Assembly: GCA_020744225.1 (NCBI GenBank)
Contig: JAGMWG010000009.1
Coordinates: 744,001-808,000, forward strand
Reading direction: 5' to 3'
Origin: Paraphoma chrysanthemicola
Lineage: Eukaryota > Ascomycota > Dothideomycetes > Pleosporales > Phaeosphaeriaceae
Length of the DNA stretch: 64,000 bases
The notes under the pieces are model-generated. The model searched no databases. It was not told where the DNA came from and saw nothing but the letters and a program-made list of their open reading frames with translations. The position numbers and the translations under genes were made by a program. Shown here one piece after another: positions 1 to 12,384 of the stretch; position 1 is the stretch's first letter, and every line of letters starts with the position of its first letter.

Positions 1-1768
1 AAGTCGGAGGACGAGTCCCTGCCCACCGCTCCGCAGACCCATGCGTTCCCGACCTTCCACATCCCATCACCAGTTAATCCTGGCGCAAGGCCCGTCTTCC
101 CAGAAGCCTACTTCTCACTCTTTGCGGACCAGGAAATGGGTACCGTGCCAAAGACCACAGATGTCGCTTCGTCACTCATTCGAGACGCCATTGTGGACAC
201 TGTCAACCAGCTAGACTTCAATCGTGAGGTCGTTGCCAAGTTCCTCGTAGACCTCGACTGCTATTGGCATCCCAGCACGTTCGCTAAGCGCGGAACTTCG
301 TTCGACAAGTTCCGAGAGGTGATTGGTGACAAGCTTCAATACAAGTCGGAGGATATGGTCATCGATGCGATTTTCTCGCAGTTGTTCAAGCTTCCCAGCG
401 CGGAGCATAAGTTGGTCTACTACCACTCTCTAATCACACAGTGCTGCAAAGTTGCACCCGCTGCTATCGCACCGTCTCTCGGTCGAGCAATCCGCACCAT
501 CTACAAGAGTCTTCCTTTACTAGATCTCGAACTTGGCTACCGTTTCCTGGACTGGTTCTCGCATCATCTGAGCAATTTCGAGTTCCGATGGCGATGGACT
601 GAATGGTAAGTTCAGTATCCACTCCCTGAGTATTAAGCTAATCCACCATAGGCTCGATAATCTCGAGCTCTCAAACCTTCACCCGCAGAAGGCCTTCATA
701 CTGGCTGCACTTGACAAAGAGATCCGGCTGTCGTTCGCCAAGCGCATTCGTTCCACACTGCCTGAGCCCATGCATGCCTTAATCCCTGAGCGACTGGATG
801 CTGACAACAGCCCGGACTTCAAGTATGACAACAAAGGTATGACTTCTATTCTTGAACTACTAGCTCATGCTAAGGCTCGCGCAGACACCCCGTATGCTGC
901 AGAAGGCCAGACTCTGCTGTCACAACTCAGAAAGAAAGCTACCGCAGAAGAAATTCAAGTCACGATTGATAGCATCCATGAGAAGGCGCTGGAGGCAGGC
1001 ATCACTGAGGTGCTTGTACCTTCTACTGATGCCTTTGTTACGGCTATTTGTCGCCTCGGTGCAAAGTCGCTTTCCCACGTCTTGTCATGCATCGAACGAG
1101 GCAAGGACCGATTGCTGGAAATCTCCCAGAACGAAGTTGCTCGCCGTCAGATCGTGGCCAGTGTGGTGGAATACTGGAAAGACCAGCCCGGTGTTGCTGT
1201 CCGAATTATCGACATTCTGCTGAACTACACCATTCTTGCGCCAATGACTGTGGTACAGTGGGTCTTTGGCAGCCACATGGGCGCCGGCGAGGCACTGACT
1301 GAGAGCTGGGTCTTCGAAATGGTCTCAAACACGGTAGCCAAGGTTACCAACCGCAACCGGCAGATCGCATCAGCTCGCCTTCAGAAGGGACTGCCTCAGG
1401 AGCAGGTTGAAATGGTTGAGGCAACGCTGGCGAAGGATCGAGACAATGCTCGCGAGCTGTTCAAATTCATTGAAGACTCTATGCGCGGCGTCAGCGAGGG
1501 GTCAGCTGATGTGCTGATCGAAAAGCAATCCAGCGGCGAGCTCACAGAAGAGGAAGCCATGCTCATTCGTGCGTGGGGGAAGCGCTGGCACACGGTCTTC
1601 ATACGCAAGGCGCAAGTGGAAGAGTCAGTGGTTGGCGAGGAGGCTGTCGAGGCTCGCGTCAGATTGCTCGCCGCCGAGCCCGATGCTGCAGAGGACATGG
1701 ACCAGGACCAGGACGGCAACGGCGTCGTCGCAGCCACCAATGGCGAGGCGCAGATGTCGGAGCTCTGA
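1..1768 (+). CDS. CBC1: Nuclear cap-binding complex large subunit CBP80 (5' part outside window)
   Basis: This is the large subunit of the nuclear cap-binding complex, which with CBP20 binds the m7G cap of new transcripts and supports splicing, export and decay. The window opens inside the coding sequence, so the N-terminal MIF4G domain is missing and the middle and C-terminal helical MIF4G-like domains are present. I place exons at 1-605, 652-836 and 885-1768. The first intron (606-651) is needed because the frame otherwise stops at 607. The second (837-884, GTATGA..CGCAG, 48 bp) is a multiple of three and has no stop, so an ORF reads through it; removing it joins DNK to DTPYAAEG, which resembles the family pattern far better. 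Recognisable stretches include SHHLSNFEFRW and LEQVE-like helices near the end, and an acidic C-terminus. Identification rests on overall family resemblance. Confidence 0.93.
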
Positions 1769-2355
1769 GTTTCGTTGCCCTCAAATTGTATTAAATAGGG
1801 AAAAAGTCTGGCGAATATGGCGAGTACGGTCTGCATTTCAGTGGTAAAGGCATAATACGCGTGGTTCATCGGCTTCGCGTTTGATGCGAAGTTGGAACGG
1901 CATGGACGGCGACTTGGCAGATAGTGTACAACAATACCGTTCCTCCAGCACAGTGCAACCGAAATCTGAGACTTTAGCATAGAGGAAAATGTGCACTTTG
2001 CAATATGAATTTGTCTACATGGTGGAAAGTCGTCCAGCGCAAGGCACGCCCATGCTGCACAGTGACGGCTAGCGCGGGCAGGGCAGAGCTCGGATCGCTT
2101 GTTGTCGTCATGTGAAAGCGAGATCTTCGAGAACCTTGCAAGCTCACGGCATACGGCATCTGTGGTGCACAGCCAACATCGTCGCGGTCCTGTACACCAT
2201 GTCGTCTTCTCTCTTACTCCCAACCATGTCCTTATAGCATTTTCAGCCCTTAATTAATCCTACAAGCACCGCGACCGAGATCCCGCGGACCCCCACGCCG
2301 CCGAATCCCTTGCGTGGACGACCCCAGCCGAAGCTCTTCGTTACCACCGCACACG
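1769..2355. other. Intergenic region, CBP80 to NIPA-like gene
   Basis: This 587-bp gap holds the CBP80 3' region and the promoter and leader of the next gene, both on the plus strand. I see no further gene. An in-frame GTG at 2314 precedes the first ATG (2356) and I did not use it as a start. Confidence 0.6.
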
Positions 2356-4516
2356 ATGCGCATACCTCACAGCTATGTCGCTGCTGGCCCAGCGACGCAG
2401 GCCGGAACATCCGCGCTCGATATTTCCGCGCTATGGCTTTCCAGGAAGAAGGGAGGATACGACGAAAACTGGAGTAGTCTTATCGGTATCATTACCGCAA
2501 TTGTCGGCAACGTGCTCATCTCCTTTGCGCTGAACATGCAGCGGTACGCACACATACGACTAGACAGGGAGTGGCAAGAGAAAGAGCGGCAACGGAAGAG
2601 GAGAATCGCCTCGAGCACGAGCATATCGCGCATGGCAGAAGAGGGGTCAAAAGATGACGGGAAACCGAAATACCACTCGCCTCGGAGGAGCGAAATCGTG
2701 AACGGAAATATAAGAGACTCAGCAGAAGGGCTTGAGGCATCAGAGAACGACCCTCTCATCCCGCGAAACCTCTCCCAATCACGGCCCTCTCTCGAGAGCG
2801 AAGACAGCGGCTCCTCCGGCCAGGAAGAAGCATACAAGCAAAAGTCCTACCTCAAGTCGCCGTATTGGTGGGCTGGCATCATTCTCATGACGGTCGGCGA
2901 GGCAGGCAATTTCCTTGCCTACGGTTTCGCACCAGCGTCAATCGTCTCGCCACTTGGTGTTGTCGCTCTCATCTCGAACTGCATAATCGCACCATTTATG
3001 CTGAAGGAGCCATTCCGATTGCGAGACGCTCTTGGTGTCATCATCGCCGTCGGTGGTGCAGTCACCGTGGTGCTCAGTGCCAGCGACAATAACCCGAAGC
3101 TTGGCCCAGGTGAGATCTGGAAGCTCATCAGCACCTGGGAGTTTGGGACATATTTTGGCGTCACGGTTGGACTCATTGTCATTCTCATGGTTTTGAGCAA
3201 CCGTTATGGAGACAAGAACATCTTGATTGATCTGGGGCTTGTCGGCTTATTTGGTATGGTCTACGCTCTGACTTGATTGATGGTAGGGATGCGTTGCTAA
3301 CGTTCTGCTAGGCGGCTATACTGCGCTATCGACCAAGGGCGTTGCCTCACTTCTGTCATATACGCTCTGGCGTGTCATCACGTTTCCGGTCTTCTACCTC
3401 CTGCTCGCCATCTTGGTTGGCACTGCTGTGATGCAGATCAAGTATGTCAATCGGGCACTACAGCACTTTGATGCCACACAGGTTATACCAGTACAGTTCG
3501 TCCTCTTCACGTTATCTGTCATTCTTGGCTCCGCTGTTCTGTACCGCGATTTTGAGCGGACATCAGGCGATGATGCGGGCAAGTTCGTTGGTGGGTGTGC
3601 CATGACCTTCTTGGGTGTGTGGTTCATCACCACTGGTCGGCCAAGGAGGCAAGACGATGATGATGAGGACCGTGAACCAGAGGCGGAGGATGCAATCAAT
3701 CTTGCTGGAGAACCATATCGTGACAGTGTCGACGCAAGTGCCAATGCCACAGGAACTACTCGACGCACTTCCACTGTGCGAACGCCTTCAGGACTTGTGG
3801 ATGGAGCAGCACGCTACCGAGATGAAGACGACTCACGTCCAACCACACCGAACCTCATAGTCATAAGTGAAACGTCTGCGCGCCCGCATGGCGACCGATT
3901 TCCAACTGCAGATATTTTAAACAACCCCTGGGCTGCGGGCAGCGACCCAGACTTCAACCGCCCTCCGCCTGTCGAGCGCCACACTTCGACGCCAATTCTC
4001 CCATCAGAAGCTGCACCCCCACCAGCTTCCATGGTCGCGTCCTCAGATCCGGAACTCGCTCCACCACGAACTCCAACTCGCGGAAAGTCCTACAACATTC
4101 CAACCACACCCGGCACTACCCCACAGCTCCGCCGTCTCCGCACCGGAGATCGCATCGGCACTCCATCCCGCTCCTCCATTCCCGGCCCTGTGCTCGCCAG
4201 CCCCTTCAGCACCACCCTCAGCGCCATGGTCCAGGACCTCAAGCGCGGCGGCAGCATCCGCAACAAAGACTCCGACGGCTCTGTGCGTCGCCGGGAAAGC
4301 GTGTTAGGAATTGGCGCAAGTGAAGTCGACGAAGGCATGATGGGCGAACCGCTTGATCGGCGGAGAACGCAGACCGATGAGGAGTATGCGATAGCTACGA
4401 CGCCAGGTGGACGAGGGAGGAGTTTTAGTGGCACGCTGGATCAGTTGTGGAGGGGCATTAGGGGGACGCCGAGTCGTGAGGATATCGGTGGGGAGGGGCG
4501 AGCAGGGGAGAGGTGA
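2356..4516 (+). CDS. NIPA/DUF803-type magnesium transporter
   Basis: A 700-residue member of the NIPA (DUF803) family, membrane proteins linked to Mg2+ transport. Exons are 2356-3253 and 3312-4516, with a 58-bp intron (GTATGG..GCTAG). The join restores the family stretch FGGYTALSTKGVASLL. The first ATG (2356) is taken as start. A first hydrophobic segment (SLIGIITAIVGNVLISFAL) is followed by a basic, charged insertion of roughly 100 residues, then the remaining helices including GNFLAYGFAPASIVSPLG and LKEPFRLRDALGV, which are diagnostic for the family. The last roughly 300 residues are a hydrophilic Ser/Thr/Pro/Arg-rich tail, probably cytoplasmic and a phosphorylation platform (inference). 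Such tails are common in fungal members. Membrane location is not visible beyond the helices; transport of Mg2+ is family knowledge. Confidence 0.9.
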
Positions 4517-5053
4517 TGATGCTGTGTGATGTGTAATGGCTTGTGTATATGTAAATGATGGTTGGATAGCTAGGAGGGAAGGGAATGTTTTGGATTCGGA
4601 GTGGTAATACCCATATTTTGAGCGTTTGAGGCTTACGTTGATGGAAGGAACTTTGCATAGCTTGCGAAGTATACTCAACTTGATTGTCATGCAACACCGA
4701 ACACTTGATAAGACGCGATTCTTACATGAAGATGCAAGAACTGTGAGTGTACTTCGGATTCAACAATTCACGAGAATTATACAAGCTATGAGCAAATAAA
4801 AGTCTCGAAAACGAGCCCAAGTTTGCGTTTGCTTGCATCTCACATACAACCAAACAAGATGCTTGTGCGTAGAGAAACGAAGTAAAGAGTAACGCGTGTC
4901 ATGCTATATCGCATACACACCGCCAGAATGCACTGCATATCTTAATCAGACCTCAACATCGAATTGTACTCCTATCCACAGCCCCAGAAGCCAACGCTTG
5001 TCTATGTGATATCTATGTGTTACGCTTATCGTAGCTTCTATCAACGCTCAACC
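4517..5053. other. Convergent intergenic region
   Basis: A 537-bp A+T-richer gap between the 3' ends of the NIPA-like gene (plus) and the protease-like gene (minus). It can only hold 3' UTRs and terminators. I see no gene in it. Confidence 0.55.
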
Positions 5054-7019
5054 TCATACCTCATAGATGTAGCAATAACTACATCCTTGGAATTTGTGAC
5101 CGCATACGTGGCCAAGGGTGTTGTACTTGACGCAAGTTGGATTGAGTGCGCAACTGTTGTCTGCTCTGCACTGATGGCACCTCCAACGGTATTGACGGCT
5201 GATGTTACTTTCTCCTGTCGGTTTAGGTTGTCTTACTGGAGCACTAGGAGAGACAAAGCTGCTGACTTTCGATGTAGGCTCAGACTCGAGCATTGGGGGC
5301 GCTGGCGGTTTGGGCGGTTCAGTGGATGATTGGGGCTTCTGCTCAGCGCTTGCGCGTAAAAGGTCCTGGAGTCCCTCCAGCTCGCGTAATTGAACACGAG
5401 TGGCATTGCACTCGCGTTGGACGCCTTCCAGTATGCCTGGCATTGCCACCATCCAATGACATCCGAACGGGTCCGTCGCAACGATCATTCCACACACGAT
5501 GACTGAGTCATTCGGACCTGTCTGCACCATCCATGATCCGGAAGATCCGTTTGGCAAAGCTAGGAGAGGTCAGTTGATCCTGCTATTGGATTAAGGGAGA
5601 AGATTTACTTTGGTTATTGGCAAGTCTTAATGTATGCACGTCGACAAATTTGCGGCCCGACGGCAGCAATGCTCGAGCAGGAAGTTTTGAGATTGTACAG
5701 TACGTCAGATGCAATTGGCTGCCTACTGCAACAGCTTGACCACCCTTCGGCTGTGCGATCTCGTAGAAGCCAGTGTGAGAATGACTTGGCGACAATGCAT
5801 CTGCGCCAAAATGGTCACTCAGCTTGACAAGCGCCCAGTCGTGATCTCGGGCAGCAGCTGAGTAAGAAGCTTCAGCCAAGCTACCAATACACACCCAATA
5901 CTGATCGTCATCGCCAACATGTCTTTCGCCGACATCTAGTTCAGAAGTATCCTCTTCTGCCAGCTCGATCACATTTCTTATATCGGATATCGTCGACAGA
6001 AACTCATCAATATCGGGGTCGAGCTCGTCGCTAGAGTCGTCGCTTTCAGCATCAGACATGGCGTCCTCCTGATCGTACATCGGCGCGGTAGATAAAACAT
6101 GTCCAGCAGTAAGTCCGTAGGTCAACCTTTGTGTGTTTGGACCAATGACACTTATAAGTCCTCCCATCGTACCATAATGCGGTTGGCCAAGTTGCACAAT
6201 TCTGATTTGTGAAACTCCCACTTCTACAGCGTTCGCATCCGCTTCTCTGATGAAGACCTCATCAAGCTTCTCGCCAGCGGACGGTCGTAATGGCCGGCCA
6301 AGTACAGCGGTGTCAAACTTGACTTGGCAAAATTCAGGTCCCTCGCAAATGATCTTGACAAATTCTTTCTGTAGGAAGCTTCTGAGCTTACTCTCTACAT
6401 TCCTAGGGCAAATGAACACGATATATGGCTTGGCGTGAGCTACATCGGTCCCAAGTACCATCAATTGCATTCCTAGAGGACGAAATTCGACTCGTTTCCG
6501 TGAAAGGTGCTCGATGACAACTTCTTCTAGGCTTCCTTGGATGTCGCGGAACCGTTGTGTCACTCTCTCTTCAACCTCTACATTGAATATGTGCATACCG
6601 TCTATGGTTTTGATCAGCGCGGCTGTCGTCCTGGATGGCGGCAATGCTTTCTTCGATTCGCTGTTCACACATAAATGTGGGGCAGACGGATTTGTCGTCG
6701 ATTTCGTGGAAACACATCCGGTGGACTGACCTGGCACTGCTGGCGGTTCCGAGTCGACCTGGTCTGGCCTTCTACCCGAACGCGACACGAGCGCCTTTAT
6801 TGATGTAATCCCGAATCCTCCATTTCTTTTCGTCGTGCGAGAATTTTGAGAATTTTGCGAACAATTGCCTGCCAACTGTGAATTTCTTCTCTTGCCCTTG
6901 GGGACTGAAATCGGGTTCGATACGCATTCCTCATCGTCGTTCGCTGCCACGGTCGTACTTTCAGGCGGGGTGGGCTCTGGATTACTCTGTTCTATCTCCA
7001 TGGCGTTGTTACTTATCAT
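5054..7019 (-). CDS. Trypsin-like serine protease-domain protein with Cys-rich C-terminus
   Basis: Predicted 638-residue protein from exons 7019-5609 and 5559-5054, with a 49-bp intron (GTAAAT..CCTAG). Residues 1 to about 140 are polar and low in complexity. A chymotrypsin-fold domain follows with a complete apparent triad: His307 in LTAGHVLS, Asp394 in DHDWALVKL and Ser477 in NGSSGSW. The Ser motif is created only by the splice, which supports the intron. An acidic loop (residues about 320-365) separates His from Asp. After the protease comes a Leu/Glu/Arg segment that could form a short coiled coil, a proline-rich stretch, and a tail with CHQC, a Cys pair and CGHKFQGCSYC, which looks like a zinc-binding knuckle. 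There is no signal peptide, so it is probably intracellular. It is divergent with the membrane protein at 7406, 386 bp away. The substrate is unknown, and it may be a regulatory or conflict-type protease (inference). Confidence 0.8.
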
Positions 7020-7405
7020 ATGATCGATTTTGTCGAAATCGAGGAGAAGTCTGCAGCAGAACCCCCGCTCGATGGCAATTGGCGCACCCTGCTCAGACCG
7101 GTGAGCAAACCTGAAAAGAAGGCAAAAGCTCAGCCTTGCTATGGCTCAGCTGTTTGGGGCTCAGCCTAGGGCTCAGCTTTATGTCGCAAGGTTTGATTCG
7201 CTGTCGCGACATGGCTGGCGCAAGCGAGTCTGCACATGTAGTTCGACTAGCCAATCCGACCTTCATGTAGGTCCATCGACCGCGCGACGTGGCCAGTGAT
7301 GCATAACTACTGCATGAACTCAGGCCATCTAGGAATAGCCGCACATATATCCATACCTCGGACCCGTGCAAGTGCAACCGGAAAATACTCAATACAGTGT
7401 GCGAC
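7020..7405. promoter_or_regulatory. Shared divergent promoter region
   Basis: The 386 bp between the start codons of the protease-like gene (minus) and the C-terminally anchored protein (plus) must hold both promoters. A local direct repetition of GGCTCAGC-type words (GCTCAGCCTTGCTATGGCTC, then GGGGCTCAGCC, GGGCTCAGC) lies at about 7130-7180. I assign no factor to it. Confidence 0.5.
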
Positions 7406-8542
7406 ATGGACAACGCGATATCGGTAGGCGGCCTAGGTGCGATAGATGGTGAAATCAAACAACTCGTTGGACGACATCTGTGGAGTTGGGACCTATGCGG
7501 TCGTTGTACAGGTCGGCTTTCATGTAATCATACTGCTTGTCCGTGGAGTCAAAATCCGCGCTTGGACACGTTCTGGGATCTATACACACGAATGACCGAT
7601 GCATACAGCCCTGAAATTCTTGGAAGGACGCCAGCGATTCGGAGTCACACTGACCTCGTCAATGTAATGCAAGCAATCTTGACCAGCCGCACGACCACAC
7701 GCGTGAACCTTCTGCGCAAGATCTTCGAGGATGGATGTCCGAATGGAGAAAAACCGCCTACATTGGCTGATCAGAACCGAGCATTCAATATTGGGGCGAG
7801 CATTGTTCTTCTCATGGATTTTGGTATCTGGCACGATGAAGCAAACACTTTGGCCACATCATATTCGCCAATCTCCTGGCGGTCCGATGCATCTGTAGAT
7901 TGCTTCATTGATGAGGCTTTCCCCCGAATACCTACCGAACCCGACACACCTGATTTCATTACCCGACTAAAGGTATCGAAGCTGATGAAGCATGCCAAAC
8001 TTTGCCTACGAGCCACGAACGATATTCGACGCCACCTGCTGCTGGACAAGAAGAACAGAATAGTGTGGGTCTTCCATCAAAGCACAGCGTTGAGGGAGCT
8101 TCTGCTGGCTCCTGAGAACGGTCCTACTGCGACCCTCCTTCCTCGAGAACTCATGATAGAGGTGCTGGACACAATTCGTTATGCCCTTTTCCCTTGGGAT
8201 GACAAGTCTCAGAAACTGCTCAAGTCGTTCGTGCTGAAACGTGGATGGGACAAGGGCTTACTTTCTGATCTTTCATCCCCGTATCGCAGCAAGAACGATC
8301 CGGAACCCTCATACACGTACTTCGGCGATCGCCTTCGTGAGCTGCACGAGGAGGTTCTTAGTCCAACCCCACATGGCTGGCTCGAAAGACGACTGCAGAG
8401 GAAGAATGAGACGTACATGCTGAGAGCAACAATGTACGGTGTATTCATTGCCGTCACTCTGGGGTTCCTGGGTCTGGGCGTTGCCATTTTCCAGGCATGG
8501 GTCGGCTACCAACAATGGAAGCACCCCGTGAAAGACTCGTAG
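7406..8542 (+). CDS. Unknown fungal protein with C-terminal membrane anchor
   Basis: A single-exon gene for 378 residues. I use the ATG at 7406; an upstream in-frame GTG at 7397 was ignored. Near the N-terminus is a Cys cluster (LCGRCTG, SCNHTACPW) that could bind metal. The middle is mostly helical and has no motif I recognise. One strong transmembrane helix lies at about residues 342-366 (YGVFIAVTLGFLGLGVAIF), followed by a short WVGYQQWKHPV tail ending near the C-terminus, which is a tail-anchored topology with most of the protein facing the cytosol. Proteins with this kind of ending recur in Pezizomycotina without a known function (my recollection, not checked). It shares a promoter region with the trypsin-like gene, which suggests joint expression. 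No function is assigned. Confidence 0.78.
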   Translation: MDNAISVGGLGAIDGEIKQLVGRHLWSWDLCGRCTGRLSCNHTACPWSQNPRLDTFWDLYTRMTDAYSPEILGRTPAIRSHTDLVNVMQAILTSRTTTRVNLLRKIFEDGCPNGEKPPTLADQNRAFNIGASIVLLMDFGIWHDEANTLATSYSPISWRSDASVDCFIDEAFPRIPTEPDTPDFITRLKVSKLMKHAKLCLRATNDIRRHLLLDKKNRIVWVFHQSTALRELLLAPENGPTATLLPRELMIEVLDTIRYALFPWDDKSQKLLKSFVLKRGWDKGLLSDLSSPYRSKNDPEPSYTYFGDRLRELHEEVLSPTPHGWLERRLQRKNETYMLRATMYGVFIAVTLGFLGLGVAIFQAWVGYQQWKHPVKDS

Positions 8543-11500
8543 TTGCCACGAGCGACTTCACAGGCATTTGAGACCGCATCGCAAGACTTGCCTGGTATAG
8601 TAGGCAAATCATAGTGTTTGAAGATCGAGTCACGATGCGCTCGTCATAATTGTAGTGCTTGTGATGGCTCGACGTTGCGATCTTGAGGTCAGAACTGACT
8701 AGCCTCGACGCTAAAGAGGCGGGAAGGAACGATTGAATTCACGAGTGCGCCAAACTTGCATGTGAAACAATGTCTTCCAAACTCATTGCAATTTATTCGA
8801 GACTTCCTGCATCGAACTTGCCGCGTATGTGTGCTCGCAAGTGCTAGTGCGCGGCCGAGATTCGACCCTGCTCGCAGCAGACACGACCGCAATCTTGAAA
8901 TTTCACAGTTGCCTAAGGTGGTGGTTGCATAGCTCATTGATATTGGGCAACAACCTGATTCAAATCGGTAGGAGCGAGTGAGCTTCATGCAAGATGGCAC
9001 CGTGAAGTTCCATACCCACGGATTCTCCCTACGCAGACCCCACGTCGTGCAATCTCCCGAGTTTCCATCGAGTCGGTCCCGGAGGCCGTCGGATGTATTA
9101 TCGGCTGAGCTTTAGAGGTTTCTCGAGGCATTTCCTCAATACCCACCAAGCAGGTCGCAGCGTGATGGAACTGCCGAGATCCGATTGGAATCCTCATGAC
9201 ATCTCCACTGTCAATATTCCCAGCTCACCGACGTCGCTCCGACTCTAACATGGTCTCTCTTGCTGGCAAAGTCGTTTACAGTATGCTGCATATGAAGATT
9301 CCCCTGAGAACCACCGCGGCGAAATGCCATGCTCGGTAAGCCGAAATCCCAGTGATAATCGCTCCTGACTAAACTGCGCATGAAGATCCGACACCCCGAA
9401 CCGACTGCACTGTGCATCATCCTAGCAAGATCAAGTGTCAGGATCACACGAGATCCTCCGAAGAGCGACCTCGCTCGTCTCGCAAAACGTTCCAGGTGCG
9501 GTATACAATTCCCATCCATAACGGTCGGTACTTATTCCTTGACATCGGATGTTATGGCGGCGGGATGCGCACCCAGCTGGCATGTTCCGATGGACATTGA
9601 TGTCTCAGCGACGAACCAACGTGGCGTGGGAAATCCCGCTGCATTCGGTCAAAAAGAGAACAAAAACCCAGGGTACTGTAGCCATGTGTGAGGAACTTCA
9701 TTTTTCGTGACTGATTGCACTATTCTCGGATCTTGCCGTGGAAGACGTGGACACGTTGTATGCTGATGTGACCGAGAATCGCATCGTTAGGTGTGTTCGG
9801 CTTCATACCAGCGACGGAAGATTGGCATGTTGGGCGCAGCTCCAACGACAACATCTTGGCTTGTCCTGGTCGCACGCAACCCCAGATATACCAAGAACGA
9901 CCAAATCGGGTCGACATCAAAAGACCGTTGCTCAATCTGACGCGTGGTGTTTTCGGAAAACCTTCGCCGAACCAAGCGTCCATCGACGGAGGATAACTCC
10001 GTTCACAATGAAGATCCCATTTCAGCCTTGCCGCTTGCTCGATGCGGTACGGCCGTTAGGTTAGGACAGCGGCTTAACCCCTGTCCCGCAGGGTCAGTGT
10101 CTGACGATCACCTCGTCCAGAATGGTCCGCATGGACGCGACAATGTCCCTGGTCTCGGGCGTCAATCACTACAAGGGCCCCCTCCCCTCCCCTCCTTCCC
10201 AAACCAGGTTCAACGTTCTTACCTGACGCGCAACAAACACAACCAGGTCATCCCCTACACCAAACAATGTAAATCGAATTAGTTTGACATCGCAACACTA
10301 CCTGCATATCTCGCGTACCTCCGGCTTTCCAAATCCGCCGGATCATCATCATACAGCGCCGCTGGCTCCCGCGCTCCCCGGTCCCGGCGTCTCGGCGGAT
10401 CCCAGGCCAACGTCAGCAGCCTCATTGGCCTGCGCGCCAATCATGCATCAGCGTCCCTCCATAGTCAGGAAGCGAAAGACGATGCGAGTGGGAGTTGATC
10501 GATCGCATGGGGGCTCGCAGGCGGATGTTGTGGACCTGGTGATGGCTACCGAAACCTTGAGCATTGCGACGACGTTGACGCAACTCATCAGAGGCTCATT
10601 TTAATTTCTCCAATGTAAGTCGAGTCACTCACCATCCACTTTGTTACACAATTTTAGAAGCAGCAGCACACCTCCGCGGAGTCTATGGCGTTGTTGGCTC
10701 TTGCGGGGGATGTGGGAATGTCCCCGATGGGTAACACACAAACATGCCACTTTTCTGACTGCAGCGCATGCGCGCGATTTTCCTCGCCTCATTGCAAAGC
10801 ACCATACGCACGTATGTAGACTAGAGCCTACTTTCTCGTACGTGCAACGCCCAAATGGCGCCCTTTGTAAGCTGCACAATGCCTGCAACACGTGGAACAT
10901 GGTCATACATAATCGAACCACATTCACAAAAAAAGCCCTCGTACCAACCCAAACTCGCGTTCGCTTACGCACCCACATACACACAACCTAAACGTTCCAA
11001 ATTATGTTCTCTAACACACATCCTGAGGCAGATCCTTCCAGCTGGTAAACACAACCAAAAAGACTAGCGCCTTGCCATTTCGCGGCCCTCACGTGGTCCC
11101 GATAGGGAACACGAAACCGCTGCTTTGCCACGCCCCAGGTGTCTCACCGCTGATTGGCTGGCACGAGTTTCCGAATTGGAATCGCACGGCCCGAGTCGGG
11201 AAAGGCGACAATATGTGGGGTACGTGCGGTGCGAGCGTGGATCAGACAAGTGTCGAGAGTGGAGAACCCCGGACGTGGGCCAGTGGGGGGCCATGCGCTC
11301 TTCATCTATGCCTACATTGGACTTGCATTGAGGCTCAGGGTCGGCTCGCGACTTAACGGCTCGCGACCTGATGACGAGATTGGAAATTTCGCGGCCAGGG
11401 TGGTATTTGAGAATTTCGTGGAGAAAGGTCCGACAGGTGATAGTGGTGCGTGAGGAGTTGGGGCACGGGGAAGTGGGATCGTCTGCTGCAATGCGAAGGC

Positions 11501-12384
11501 AGAGTCAGTGGTTTACAGATGGAGAGGGATGTGAGACCGTTGTTGGTAGAGTGTGCTGTGCGTCTGGGGAGGGGTGTGGCATCTAGTTTTGCAATGGATT
11601 GGAGGATAATTCGAAGCGACGTTTGATGCGCAAGTTGAGTTCTGATATTCTGAGCCTATAGATGTGGCTTGCAAGGTACGTGGACTGTATGGGCAGGCCG
11701 TCGTTGACGTCAACAGATTGTGCCGTGCGTCTGGAGAGAGATGTGGCATGGTTTATTTCCAGTGGCTCAGTGAATTGGAAGCCCAGTCACTGCGATGCTT
11801 GATATCCAGGGAGTTGCCTTCTGACGTTCTGAGCCGGGAAATATAGATTGCAACGTACATGGACTATACGCTCAGCGTGTGTCATTGAACTATTGATTTT
11901 TACTATTATGGAAAAAGTTGCTCCACAAAGGGAGACGGAGCGGCACGGAACATTGTATCGAGTTGGTGTTGACACATAATTATAGTCGTACAATGGGTAT
12001 GAGTAATATCGAGAGGGCAGACAGGACAAGGAATGTAGTGGAAAATGCAACATGGTATCTTGGGTAATTCGCAGGTTGAGACAGAGATAGATGCTTTTCG
12101 AGAGATCCAATGCGAACACAGCGCACTCATGCAGAAAGGAAACGTGGCAAAGACAAGACACCATCCGGTGTCAGCAAACAGCGCCTCATGTGCTTATAGT
12201 GAGTAAAAAGATGGACGGCACTTGGATAAACAATCGTACCGGAAGCGCCATGGGGAAAAACAACCAAGAGAAAGGAAAGGAAGCGGAAACCAATATCTCG
12301 CATCGAATTCATTCTGCATCATCGTGTTCATGCTCCCTCTCGTTCGTTTGGATAGTCGTGATCGAGAGAAGGAAATCTTCCATC
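8543..12384. other. Gene-poor region downstream of WOR1-like gene
   Basis: About 3.8 kb without a supportable gene. Open frames here are short, overlap on both strands and often lack ATG starts. A stop-free stretch at about 10274-10495 (plus) has protein-like Ser/Arg/Leu composition but no start or recognisable family. A degenerate tandem duplication lies at 11551-11890 and is listed separately. Confidence 0.5.
11551..11890. repeat. Degenerate tandem duplication, unit about 170 bp
   Basis: Two head-to-tail copies start at 11551 and about 11717. Both open with GTGC(T/C)GTGCGTCTGG and GTGGCAT. About 100 bp later both carry TTCTGA..TTCTGAGCC, followed by TTGCAA.GTAC.TGGACT. The copies differ by many substitutions plus small indels. 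Boundaries are approximate. Earlier sequence at 11515-11545 may be a further fragment. Confidence 0.55.

Noticed and set aside
2314..2355. Extended N-terminus of the NIPA-like protein from a GTG codon.
   Set aside because: GTG starts are not expected in nuclear fungal genes; the ATG at 2356 is the natural start.
8845..8945. Possible tRNA on the minus strand (a GTCGAATC box and a nearby GAATC word).
   Set aside because: No convincing cloverleaf: the acceptor and anticodon stems do not pair and the T-loop lacks the usual TTCGA arrangement.
10122..10495. Possible small spliced gene (MVRMDATMSLVSG.. then a Ser/Arg-rich stop-free stretch).
   Set aside because: No credible donor joins the two parts in frame and neither resembles a family I know.
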